Part shown: positions 34,481 through 42,678 of the stretch, in pieces | Position numbering within the stretch: the stretch's first letter is position 1 | Layout: each line of letters opens with the position of its first letter | Assembly (NCBI GenBank): GCA_026707945.1 | Contig: JAPOVV010000115.1 | Coordinates: forward strand, 1-64,000 | Source: Gammaproteobacteria bacterium | GTDB taxonomy: Bacteria > Pseudomonadota > Gammaproteobacteria > Pseudomonadales > Azotimanducaceae | DNA: 64,000 nucleotides | Direction of reading: 5' to 3' | Notes under the pieces: model-generated | The model's database searches: none | What the model was told of the DNA's origin: nothing | What the model saw: the letters and a program-made list of their open reading frames with translations, nothing else | Position numbers and translations under genes: made by a program

Positions 34481-36199
34481 ATGTCGTTTCGAGTCGCGGG
34501 GCGTATCCTGGGCTTTCTGACGCTCAGTGCGCTCCTAATGTCGTGTGGAGGCGGGGGCTCTTCTTCAAGCGGTCCAACTACCTCACCAGTAAGCCCTCCA
34601 GCTCCACCGCCACCACCACCAGAACCACCCGGTCCCAACAATGCTGAGCTGAAAGCGGCGTCAGCCTTTGCAAGTAAAGCGACGTTCGGCATGCCGTATG
34701 AGGACATTGTTGACATCGCTGAGATGGGCCATGAGGCGTGGTTGGACGAACAGCTCGAACTCGAGCCAACGTCTCATCTTGAATTTGCGGACGAGCTGGT
34801 TCGGCGCCGGGATGCAGGCGAATTCAAACCTGCAGATGACGGCATCTTATTAACGATCACGTTTTGGCGAGGTACGTGGTGGAATCGTGCGATGACTGCG
34901 CCAGATCAGGTTCAGCAGCGTGTCGCGTACGCATTGAGTCAGATATTTGTCGTCTCCGACATCGATATTCTGCGCGACAATCCTCCTGCGCTCACGAGCT
35001 ACATGGATGTGTTGCTTGAGGGTTCAACGGGGAACTTCCGGGATTTGCTGCTTAACGTGTCGCTGCATCCGGCGATGGGTATTTATCTAAGCCACGTGAA
35101 CAACCGCAAAGCCGATCCGGAAAACAACATTTTTCCAGATGAAAATTTCGCTCGAGAAGTTATGCAGTTGTTCAGTATTGGACTTTTCGAACTAAATGAC
35201 GACGCTACCCATAAACGTGACGATGATGGCAATTTGATTCCTACCTATGACAGTGAGGACATTCGCGAATACGCCAAGATTTTTACCGGGCTATCGTATA
35301 GCGGTCCAAATGCCTGGTTTGGTCGATGGCGCCCGTATTTTCGCGAATCGATGCAGATGTTTGAGGGTCAGCATTCTCCTGGTCCGAAGCACTTGTTAGG
35401 AGGCGTCGTGGTGCCCGAAGGTCAGTCTGGCATGGACGATATCGCGATGGCGATTGACAGTTTGTTCAACCATCCGAATGTTGGACCATTCATTGGCCGT
35501 CAACTCATCCAGCGCATGACGACCTCGAACCCATCGCCAGCGTATATCCAACGAGTTACTGACGCGTTCAATGGCAAGACCACTGGTGAGCGCGGTGATA
35601 TGAAGGCTGTGATTAAGGCCATTCTGCTCGATCCCGAAGTTACCAACCCCACAATTCCAAATGCATTTGGCAAGATGCGCGAACCAGTCTTAAGGCTGGC
35701 AGCGTTGGCGCGACAGTTCAACGCAGAATGCGAGGATGGCTTGTTCTACAACAACGGCTATACGATGAACTATCACGGACAGCAGCATCCATTGAATGCT
35801 CCGAGTGTGTTCAACTTCTATTCGCCGTTCCACTCCCCGGCCGGCACGATGGCAGAGAACAATCTCGTAGCACCCGAATTGCAGATTACGACGGCGACCA
35901 CAGTGATCAATATGGTCAACTTGATCGATCTAGGGGTGTTTCACGAAGATAGATTGTTCTCACCTAGTGAGCCGTTTAAGCCGACGAATATCAAAATTGA
36001 CGAATATGTGGATATTGCGGACGACGCTGATGCGTTAATCGATCGTTTGGATGTCGTGATGACGGCTGGTAGTCTTGACGCAGCGACGCGGCTACGAATC
36101 AAGTTAGGTATTGAAAGCGTCGGCACCAACAAGCTAGATCGTGCGCGACATGCGATTTATCTCTTCGCAATGTCGCCAAACTATGTGGTGGAGGGATAA
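34481..36199 (+). CDS. DUF1800 lipoprotein
   Basis: 572 residues. Lipoprotein signal with lipobox LLMSC and lipidated Cys22, followed by a Gly/Ser and Pro-rich linker (SGPTTSPVSPPAPPPPPP) that spaces the domain from the membrane. The DUF1800 domain begins with ASAFASKATFGMPYEDI and includes WWNRAMTAPDQVQQRVAYALSQIFV, FAREVMQLFSIGLFELN and FNFYSPF. Family function is unknown; it is exported and nearly always next to a DUF1501 gene, as here (2-bp gap). Likely acts outside the cytoplasm as a pair. Confidence 0.9.
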   Translation: MSFRVAGRILGFLTLSALLMSCGGGGSSSSGPTTSPVSPPAPPPPPPEPPGPNNAELKAASAFASKATFGMPYEDIVDIAEMGHEAWLDEQLELEPTSHLEFADELVRRRDAGEFKPADDGILLTITFWRGTWWNRAMTAPDQVQQRVAYALSQIFVVSDIDILRDNPPALTSYMDVLLEGSTGNFRDLLLNVSLHPAMGIYLSHVNNRKADPENNIFPDENFAREVMQLFSIGLFELNDDATHKRDDDGNLIPTYDSEDIREYAKIFTGLSYSGPNAWFGRWRPYFRESMQMFEGQHSPGPKHLLGGVVVPEGQSGMDDIAMAIDSLFNHPNVGPFIGRQLIQRMTTSNPSPAYIQRVTDAFNGKTTGERGDMKAVIKAILLDPEVTNPTIPNAFGKMREPVLRLAALARQFNAECEDGLFYNNGYTMNYHGQQHPLNAPSVFNFYSPFHSPAGTMAENNLVAPELQITTATTVINMVNLIDLGVFHEDRLFSPSEPFKPTNIKIDEYVDIADDADALIDRLDVVMTAGSLDAATRLRIKLGIESVGTNKLDRARHAIYLFAMSPNYVVEG

Positions 36200-36201
36200 C
36201 C

Positions 36202-37581
36202 ATGGCATCACGTAGAACCTTTCTATCTCATTCTTGTGGACTTGGTGTCGCGGCTGCCACGTCCACAAGCACACTGCTCTCGTTAGGCTTCGCCCGGCAA
36301 GCTGCAGCACACCATCACGGTGGCGACTATAAAGCTCTCGTGTGCATCATGTTGGCGGGTGGAAATGACACGTACAACTTGCTAGCGCCGTACGATCAAG
36401 ACCAGTATGACGAGTATCGTACGTTCCGAACCGATCTCGCGCTATCTCGCGATGACCTGCTGCCGTTACCCGAGAACGAGGAAGGGCGTACGTATGGTCT
36501 GCACTCCGGTATGGCGGATGTTGAGCAACTCTATCGAGAAGGCGAGGTCGCGATTGTCAATAACGTTGGCACATTGCTTGAGCCAATTGATCCAGTGGCT
36601 TTGCAGGCGGGTCGTGCTCGCGTCCCAATAGGCCTCTACTCACATTCCGACCAACAAATGCAATGGCAAACCGCCGTCAGCTATAGTCGAAGCGCGACGC
36701 AAGGGTGGGCTGGGCGTATTGCTGACCTACAAGGACCTGAATTGGCGAATGGCATCTCGATGAATATTTCGCTCAATGGGACCAACGTATTTCAAAGCGG
36801 CGAGCGTGCAGTACCGTACAACATCCACAGGACCGGGGACGGTGCGCAGACCATTTGGTCATATGGTGACGGTGGCTACAACGGCAAACGCAAACAGATG
36901 ATCGACGACGTCTTCAGCGTGACGCACGACAACCTACTTCGCAATGAATACGCTAGCAGAATGCGGAAGGCGATCAATAACGCGGACACCTTCATCGACG
37001 CAATTCGACAAGCTCCGGAACTTCAAACCATTTTTGTCAATCAGCAGCTTTCAGACGCAATGCGCCAGATTGTTCGTGTGATTTCGGTGCGAGAGATTCT
37101 CGGTGCATCTCGTCAGACATTTTTTGTTCAGATAGGTGGCTGGGACCATCACGACGAGGTGTTGAACAATCAAGCGCGAATGTTTCCTTACGTTAGTTAC
37201 GCGATGAGTAGGTTTAGGGATGCGTTGCGCGAAATCGGTGTGTACGACAAGGTGACGACATTCACGATTTCCGACTTTGGTCGTACGATGACGTCAAACG
37301 GTAAGGGATCTGATCACGGTTGGGGTGCACATCACCTTGTTATGGGTGGTGCCGTCAACGGTGGAAAGATGTATGGGACGTACCCGACGCTTCATCAAAA
37401 TCACCCGATGGATACCGGACGCGGTGTGTTCATGCCAACGACAAGTACTGAGGAGTATTTCGCCGAGTTGGCTTTGTGGTTCGGCGTGGCGCCAAGCGAT
37501 TTAGATCGAGTTTTGCCGAACGTCCGTAACTTCTACTCACCCGGTTCTGAAGCTTCGCCGTTAGGCTACATGATGAGCTAG
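36202..37581 (+). CDS. DUF1501 exported protein
   Basis: 459 residues. Twin-arginine-like signal SRRTFLSHSCGLGVAAA, cleavage after QAAAHH. The mature protein is a DUF1501 domain, related to the alkaline phosphatase/sulfatase superfamily: LVCIMLAGGNDTYNLLAPYD near the N-terminus, IGGWDHHDE, TFTISDFGRTMTSNGKGSDHGWGAHHLVMGG. The Asp/His-rich stretches resemble metal-binding sites of that superfamily. It is paired with the DUF1800 gene 2 bp upstream and is most likely cotranscribed and exported folded, via Tat. Substrate unknown. Confidence 0.9.
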   Translation: MASRRTFLSHSCGLGVAAATSTSTLLSLGFARQAAAHHHGGDYKALVCIMLAGGNDTYNLLAPYDQDQYDEYRTFRTDLALSRDDLLPLPENEEGRTYGLHSGMADVEQLYREGEVAIVNNVGTLLEPIDPVALQAGRARVPIGLYSHSDQQMQWQTAVSYSRSATQGWAGRIADLQGPELANGISMNISLNGTNVFQSGERAVPYNIHRTGDGAQTIWSYGDGGYNGKRKQMIDDVFSVTHDNLLRNEYASRMRKAINNADTFIDAIRQAPELQTIFVNQQLSDAMRQIVRVISVREILGASRQTFFVQIGGWDHHDEVLNNQARMFPYVSYAMSRFRDALREIGVYDKVTTFTISDFGRTMTSNGKGSDHGWGAHHLVMGGAVNGGKMYGTYPTLHQNHPMDTGRGVFMPTTSTEEYFAELALWFGVAPSDLDRVLPNVRNFYSPGSEASPLGYMMS

Positions 37582-37812
37582 ACGCTTAGAACCAGACCTA
37601 AAGTCGCTTGTCTTGAACGTCTAATCGTCGCAGCTAAGTCGTCTAGCTTTCATCTTATTTACGTCCTCTAGGAAATAGCTATCTCACAGATTACGAAACC
37701 GGATCAGTTTATCGTTCTACCGGATAAACACTTCTCTTTAAGCAAACGTTCGACGCGACAGTCCAGCTTCGCACTCCCAAAGTCTGATGCGCAGAAACAG
37801 CTGAAAGAGATC

Positions 37813-38565
37813 GTGGGTCGATTTGCGGAACTCCAACATCGTTTATTCGCTGAGAATTCACGTGCATTGCTCATTGTTTTTCAGGGAATGGATGCGTCAG
37901 GAAAGGACAGCATGATCCGACATGTAACGACTGGATTGAATCCAGCCGGCGTGCGTGTTCATGCCTACGGGGTGCCGACGCAGGATGATTTAGACCAATC
38001 CTATTTCCAACGTCACTGGCGCGACTTACCATCTCAAGGTTACATCGGCGTGCACAATCGCTCGCATTATGAAGAAGTCGTCGTCACGCGAGTTCACCCA
38101 TCCTTACTAAAACTTCGTGGATTCGATGTCGCACATATCGACGATTCGTTCTGGCAGGATCGCTTTGAAGATATCAAGAGTTTTGAACGACACTTAACGC
38201 GACAAGGACATACGACGATATTGAAGTTCTTTCTGCACGTATCAAGGGAGGAGCAGCTCAAGCGCCTAGTCCAACGTCTTGATGATCCGGAAAAGAACTG
38301 GAAATTCGAAATGAGCGATGTGCGAGAACGGCTATATTGGGACGACTATCAATTTGCGTATGAGCAAGCGATCGCGGCGACATCCACGGAAGCTGCGCCT
38401 TGGTTCGTGATTCCTGCTGATCAGAAACGATTCGCACGTTTAGCCGTTGCAGAAATTGTTGTGGATCGACTAGAACAAATGGATCCCCGTTTTCCTGATG
38501 CGGAGCTGAATCTCGAGAAAGCGAGGCATGCCTTACTAAGGACAGCGGGTCGACAAAAAACATAG
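37813..38565 (+). CDS. ppk2: Polyphosphate kinase 2 family protein
   Basis: 250 residues from the first canonical start, GTG 37813. Walker A GMDASGKDS (25-33) and the Walker B/lid region HNRSHYEEVVVTRVHP mark PPK2, which uses polyphosphate to phosphorylate nucleotides. The frame stays open upstream to a TAG at 37669-37671. Its translation (KPDQFIVLPDKHFSL...QKQLKEI) looks like the normal PPK2 N-terminus, so the true start is probably upstream at a non-canonical codon such as ATC 37681, with aggaa six nt before it. Cytosolic. Single-gene unit. Confidence 0.88.
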   Translation: MGRFAELQHRLFAENSRALLIVFQGMDASGKDSMIRHVTTGLNPAGVRVHAYGVPTQDDLDQSYFQRHWRDLPSQGYIGVHNRSHYEEVVVTRVHPSLLKLRGFDVAHIDDSFWQDRFEDIKSFERHLTRQGHTTILKFFLHVSREEQLKRLVQRLDDPEKNWKFEMSDVRERLYWDDYQFAYEQAIAATSTEAAPWFVIPADQKRFARLAVAEIVVDRLEQMDPRFPDAELNLEKARHALLRTAGRQKT

Positions 38566-38638
38566 CGAGTCGGCGCGGATGACCTTAGAATTCCGCGCTC
38601 GCTGTTCCCCAAACATCATCGGCGCACGCGTGCATAGT

Positions 38639-38714
38639 GCCGCCATAGCTCAGCCGGTAGAGCAGCTCACTTGTAATGAGAAGGTCCAGGGTTCAATTCC
38701 TTGTGGCGGCACCA
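38639..38714 (+). tRNA. tRNA-Thr (TGT)
   Basis: Acceptor gccgcca/tggcggc perfect. Anticodon TGT in CTTGTAA. Encoded CCA. First of a Thr-Tyr-Gly-Thr-Trp cluster equivalent to E. coli thrU-tyrU-glyT-thrT. Confidence 0.96.
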
Positions 38715-38805
38715 TATTCCTTCTAGGATTACACCCTTTGCGGATGGATCGTTTGACATCGAGGGGTCGGATGACGAAAATGTCCCGCCTACATTTGCAC
38801 GTGCA

Positions 38806-38890
38806 GGAGGGGTTCCCGAGCGGCCAAAGGGACCAGACTGTAAATCTGACGGCTCAGCCTTCGTAGGTTCGAATCCTACCCCCTCCACCA
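38806..38890 (+). tRNA. tRNA-Tyr (GTA)
   Basis: Type II tRNA with a long variable arm. Acceptor ggagggg/cccctcc, anticodon GTA in CTGTAAA, T-loop TTCGAAT, encoded CCA. Confidence 0.96.
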
Positions 38891-38927
38891 ATCAGGACCG
38901 TGGGCTTGTTAGGGTGAGCCGGACGTG

Positions 38928-39001
38928 GCGGGTATTGTTCAGTGGCAGAACCTCAGCCTTCCAAGCTGATGGCGCGGGTTCGATTCCCGCTACCCGCACC
39001 A
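38928..39001 (+). tRNA. tRNA-Gly (TCC)
   Basis: Acceptor gcgggta/tacccgc, anticodon TCC in CTTCCAA, T-loop TTCGATT, encoded CCA. Confidence 0.96.
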
Positions 39002-39039
39002 GTATGCGAGTGGTGGGTCATGTCACGACACGTAACAGG

Positions 39040-39115
<76 letters not shown>

Positions 39116-39214
39116 TCCGCCTTTTTGACGCTGCTCAAGTCGGCGCCGGGGGAGCGTCGCACGTTGAGAGCTTGCCCATGGCGCATGATGGAACAATTTA
39201 GCAAATGAGAGTGA

Positions 39215-39290
39215 AGGCCAGTAGCTCAGTTGGCAGAGCGAGGGTCTCCAAAACCCTAGGTCGGGGGTTCGAGACCCTCCTGGCCTGCCA
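39215..39290 (+). tRNA. tRNA-Trp (CCA)
   Basis: Acceptor aggccag/ctggcct, anticodon CCA in CTCCAAA, T-loop TTCGAGA, encoded CCA. In E. coli tufB sits at this junction; here the tRNA leads directly to secE, 37 bp on. Confidence 0.96.
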
Positions 39291-39327
39291 GCTCTCAAAT
39301 TAACTGAACTGCGACGAAACGAATAAA

Positions 39328-39708
39328 GTGGCAACAACGAAAACCACAGACAGAACTGAGGGCTTTGATCTACTCGACCGCGTCAAGTGGTTGGGTGTAT
39401 TCGCATTGCTCATAGCTGGCGTCGTCGGCAATTGGTATTTCGGCGAAACGTCGCTGTTGTTGCGGGCGCTTGTATTGGTGGGACTGGCGCTCTTAGCTGC
39501 CTACCTGCTATACCTAACAAAGCGCGGCAAGCAATTATGGGAACTAGCCAACCTGTCGCGTGCGGAGATACGACGCGTGGTTTGGCCGACCCGTGAGGTC
39601 ACGCTACAGACGACGTTGATTGTGATTGCGTTGATTTTGGTGGTGGCGTTGATCCTTTGGGGATTGGACTCGGCACTGTCTTGGGGAGTGAAACAAGCCA
39701 TTGGATAA
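39328..39708 (+). CDS. secE: Preprotein translocase subunit SecE
   Basis: 126 residues, GTG start. Three transmembrane segments (about residues 21-38, 44-62 and 95-114), the three-TM form of enteric SecE, and the conserved amphipathic WELANLSRAEIRRVVWPTREVTLQTT before the last helix. Essential clamp of the SecYEG channel. Follows tRNA-Trp and overlaps nusG by 8 nt. Confidence 0.96.
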   Translation: MATTKTTDRTEGFDLLDRVKWLGVFALLIAGVVGNWYFGETSLLLRALVLVGLALLAAYLLYLTKRGKQLWELANLSRAEIRRVVWPTREVTLQTTLIVIALILVVALILWGLDSALSWGVKQAIG

Positions 39709-40417
39709 AGAACCGACAACGCCGAGTGACTCAACGGAGGCGGCGAATCAAACGGTTGGACAAGTCGCTGTTGAGGAAGCTGTCACAACCGACGAGGAAA
39801 CCACCGTCGCTGACCTCGCGTCTGACACTTCAGATACGCAACCGATCGAGGAATCACAATTCGATCGTGCTGTGCTCGACGATCCTAACAAGAAGTGGTA
39901 TGTCGTAAGCGCTCAAGCTGGTCAAGAGAAACGCGCGGCTGCTACGCTTGAAGAACGCGTAAAGTACTCGAATATGGCTGACAAATTCGGCGCGATTCTG
40001 GTGCCCAGTGAAGAAGTCGTCGAGCTACGAGCCGGTAAGCGACGACGGAGCGAACGTCGGTTTTACCCAGGTTATATCTTCATCAACATGGAGTTGGACG
40101 AAACGACGTGGGAGCTAGTTACAAAGACGACACGTATTTCTGGTTTCGTTGGCGGTACAATTGCCAAGCCCACGCCGCTCCCGAAAGCTGAAATCCAGCT
40201 CATTTTGGATCGGATCGATCAAGGCGGAGAAAAGGTCACGCCTAAGACCGTATTTGAGCCAGGCGAGCTCATCCGCATCATCGACGGGCCGTTTAACGAA
40301 TTCAGCGGGACCGTCGAGGAAGTTAACTACAAGAAACAGCAACTGGTGGTTGCTGTCACCATTTTTGGCAGGTCTACGCCTGTCGAATTGGATTTTTCCC
40401 AAGTCGAGAAAGGTTGA
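39701..40417 (+). CDS. nusG: Transcription antitermination protein NusG
   Basis: 238 residues from TTG 39701, overlapping the end of secE; a ggggag Shine-Dalgarno lies ~10 nt before it. NGN domain (KKWYVVSAQAGQEKRAAATLEERV..., RRFYPGYIFINMELDE, RISGFVGG), linker, and C-terminal KOW domain (FEPGELIRIIDGPFNEFSGTVEEVNYKKQQLVVAV). The N-terminus carries about 60 extra, strongly acidic residues relative to E. coli's 181. Binds RNA polymerase and Rho/S10. Next gene rplK, 53 bp away. Confidence 0.95.
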   Translation: MDKEPTTPSDSTEAANQTVGQVAVEEAVTTDEETTVADLASDTSDTQPIEESQFDRAVLDDPNKKWYVVSAQAGQEKRAAATLEERVKYSNMADKFGAILVPSEEVVELRAGKRRRSERRFYPGYIFINMELDETTWELVTKTTRISGFVGGTIAKPTPLPKAEIQLILDRIDQGGEKVTPKTVFEPGELIRIIDGPFNEFSGTVEEVNYKKQQLVVAVTIFGRSTPVELDFSQVEKG

Positions 40418-40470
40418 TAACTGGGTTATCAGCTGGGATCGCTTCATCTACTTGGAACGCTTGACCATAT

Positions 40471-40902
40471 ATGGCTAAACAGATCGACTCTTATCTGAAG
40501 ATGCAGGTACCGGCAGGTCAGGCTAATCCTGCGCCTCCGGTTGGCCCAGCGTTGGGTCAAGCCGGATTGAACATTATGGAATTCTGCAAGGCGTTTAACG
40601 CGCAGACGCAAGGCATAGAACCCGGTGTGCCAGTTCCTACAGTGATCACCATTTATGCCGACCGCAGTTTCACGTTCGTTACGAAATCGCCACCTGCGGC
40701 TTATCTGATCAAGCGAGCTGCGAACATTGAAAAAGGAAGCGGTACACCCAATACGGAGAAAGTCGGCACGGTATCTCGGGCACAGCTTGAAGAAATTGCG
40801 AAGACAAAGGATGCGGAATTGACAGCAGCGGACATGGATGCTGCGGTCAAGACACTAGCTGGCACCGCGCGCAGTGCGGGGATTGAAGTAGAAGGTCTCT
40901 AA
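40471..40902 (+). CDS. rplK: 50S ribosomal protein L11
   Basis: 143 residues, normal length. N-terminal [42 protein letters not shown] is diagnostic, and [17 protein letters not shown] follows. Binds the 23S GTPase centre (thiostrepton site). TAATG overlap with rplA (stop and start share one A). Confidence 0.97.
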   Translation: MAKQIDSYLKMQVPAGQANPAPPVGPALGQAGLNIMEFCKAFNAQTQGIEPGVPVPTVITIYADRSFTFVTKSPPAAYLIKRAANIEKGSGTPNTEKVGTVSRAQLEEIAKTKDAELTAADMDAAVKTLAGTARSAGIEVEGL

Positions 40903-41603
40903 TGGGTAAACGACTAACTAAGCGCAAGGCCGCATCACAAGAACGGGTAGAACCTGGTAAGACCTATGAGATCGATGAAGCGATCAAGATACTGAGTGAA
41001 TTACCTACAGGGAAATTCAAAGAATCGGTCGATCTTGCGGTGAACCTCGGTGTTGATCCTCGTCAAGCGGATCAGAACGTACGTGGTGCAATCGTGCTGC
41101 CACATGGAACGGGTAAAGAAATTCGAGTCGCGGTTTTCGCGCAAGGTGCTAATGCAGATGCTGCTAAAGAAGCGGGTGCAGATGTCGTTGGGCTCGATGA
41201 TCTTGCCGAACAGGTCAAAGCCGGTAATTTCGACTTTGATGTTGTCATTGCCGCACCCGATTGCATGCGTGTCGTTGGTTCGCTCGGCAGGATTTTGGGA
41301 CCACGCGGATTGATGCCAAATCCGAAAAGTGGCACCGTAACGCCGGATGTTGCAGACGCCGTCAAAAATGCAAAATCAGGGCAGGTTCAGTATCGAGCTG
41401 ATCGTACAGGCATCATCCACGGTTCGATCGGTCAGGTGGGTCAGAGCGAGACTCAACTTAAAGAAAACGTCGAAGCGTTGATCAGTGAATTGCGGAAATC
41501 GAAACCGCCTTCGGCAAAAGGAACCTATATCAAAAAGGTCACGATTTCCACCACCATGGGACCTGGTATTCCCGTGGAAGAATCAAGTATCGGAGCGGTG
41601 TAG
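40902..41603 (+). CDS. rplA: 50S ribosomal protein L1
   Basis: 233 residues. Typical L1 stretches [30 protein letters not shown] and [19 protein letters not shown]. Binds the L1 stalk and autoregulates the rplKA mRNA in E. coli. Only 2 nt separate it from rplJ. Confidence 0.97.
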   Translation: MGKRLTKRKAASQERVEPGKTYEIDEAIKILSELPTGKFKESVDLAVNLGVDPRQADQNVRGAIVLPHGTGKEIRVAVFAQGANADAAKEAGADVVGLDDLAEQVKAGNFDFDVVIAAPDCMRVVGSLGRILGPRGLMPNPKSGTVTPDVADAVKNAKSGQVQYRADRTGIIHGSIGQVGQSETQLKENVEALISELRKSKPPSAKGTYIKKVTISTTMGPGIPVEESSIGAV

Positions 41604-41605
41604 CG

Positions 41606-42139
41606 ATGCCTCTCAGTCTAGCTGGTAAAGAAGCCATAGTAACCGAAGCACACGAAGTCGCACAAGCGGCGACTGCCACGGTTGTTGCTGACTATCGAGG
41701 AATGACAGTCGCGGAACTCACCGAGTTACGAAAGCAAGCAAGAGCGCAGGGCGTGAAAGTGACCGTTATCCGCAACACGCTTGCAAAACGTGCGTTTGAA
41801 GGGACCGATTACGCGTGTCTTGATGATGTGTTGCGCGGCCCTACGATGCTTGGTTTTAGTTATGAAGATCCAGGAGCGAGTGCAAGGTTATTCCGAGACT
41901 ACAGTCGTGAGTGTCCTGCACTCGAGGTCAAAGCGCTATCGCTGAACGGCGAGCTATACGGCGCGGAAAACCTCGCGAAAGTAGCTGCGCTGCCGACTAA
42001 GGAAGAAGCGCTCGCGCAACTACTATCAGTGATGAAAGCGCCGGTAGCCAAGTTGGCACAGACGCTTCAAGCCGTTCCCACAAAGCTAGTTCGTACGTTG
42101 GTCGCAGTTAGGGACCAGAAAAGCACGAACGAGTCGTAA
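41606..42139 (+). CDS. rplJ: 50S ribosomal protein L10
   Basis: 177 residues. VADYRGMTVAELTELRKQARAQGV..VIRNTLAKRAFEGTDY identifies L10, the base of the L7/L12 stalk. The C-terminus carries the L12-binding helix. With just 2 nt before it, the rplA-rplJ gap cannot hold the E. coli-type L10 leader. Confidence 0.97.
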   Translation: MPLSLAGKEAIVTEAHEVAQAATATVVADYRGMTVAELTELRKQARAQGVKVTVIRNTLAKRAFEGTDYACLDDVLRGPTMLGFSYEDPGASARLFRDYSRECPALEVKALSLNGELYGAENLAKVAALPTKEEALAQLLSVMKAPVAKLAQTLQAVPTKLVRTLVAVRDQKSTNES

Positions 42140-42177
42140 CCACCCATCCCATCAACCCATCTCATTTGGAGTAAGCA

Positions 42178-42567
42178 GTGAGTCTTTCCAACGAAGAAAT
42201 CATTGATGCCATAGGCGAAAAATCTGTTATGGAGATCGTCGAGCTTGTCGAAGCGATGGAAGAGAAGTTTGGCGTACAAGCCGCAGCCGCAGTCGCCGTG
42301 GCAGCTCCGGCAGCCGGTGCTGGCGATGCTGGTGGCGCTGAAGCCGAAGAAGAAAAGTCAACCTTTGATATCGAGCTAGCGAGCTTCGGTGACAACAAGA
42401 TTAAAGTCATCAAGGCCGTTCGAGAGTTAACCGGTCTCGGTCTCAAGGAGGCGAAAGCGCTCGTCGAATCGGCTCCTACTAACGTTCGAGAGGGCGTAGC
42501 GAAGGACGAAGCCGAAGAAGTAAAAGCCACCCTGGAGGCCGAGGGCGCAACGGTCGAGCTTAAGTAA
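42178..42567 (+). CDS. rplL: 50S ribosomal protein L7/L12
   Basis: 129 residues from GTG 42178 with ggag Shine-Dalgarno. N-terminal dimerisation domain, Ala-rich hinge ([24 protein letters not shown]) and the CTD with [26 protein letters not shown]. Multi-copy stalk protein that recruits translational GTPases. Confidence 0.97.
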   Translation: MSLSNEEIIDAIGEKSVMEIVELVEAMEEKFGVQAAAAVAVAAPAAGAGDAGGAEAEEEKSTFDIELASFGDNKIKVIKAVRELTGLGLKEAKALVESAPTNVREGVAKDEAEEVKATLEAEGATVELK

Positions 42568-42627
42568 CCCGCGGCTCTACCTCCCACGCTTTTTCAATCC
42601 ATACCCTCAAACGCGCGACTGGCGTCG

Positions 42628-42643
42628 CGTGCGCATGCGCACG
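42628..42643. promoter_or_regulatory. Palindrome in the rplL-rpoB intergenic region
   Basis: cgtgcgcatgcgcacg is a perfect 16-bp palindrome in a GC-rich 111-nt gap. In E. coli this gap contains an attenuator and RNase III site that set the rpoB/rplL ratio; this may be the counterpart. Confidence 0.5.
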
Positions 42644-42678
42644 TCACGTCATTGCGCGTCGTTAACACGGAGCGTTGA

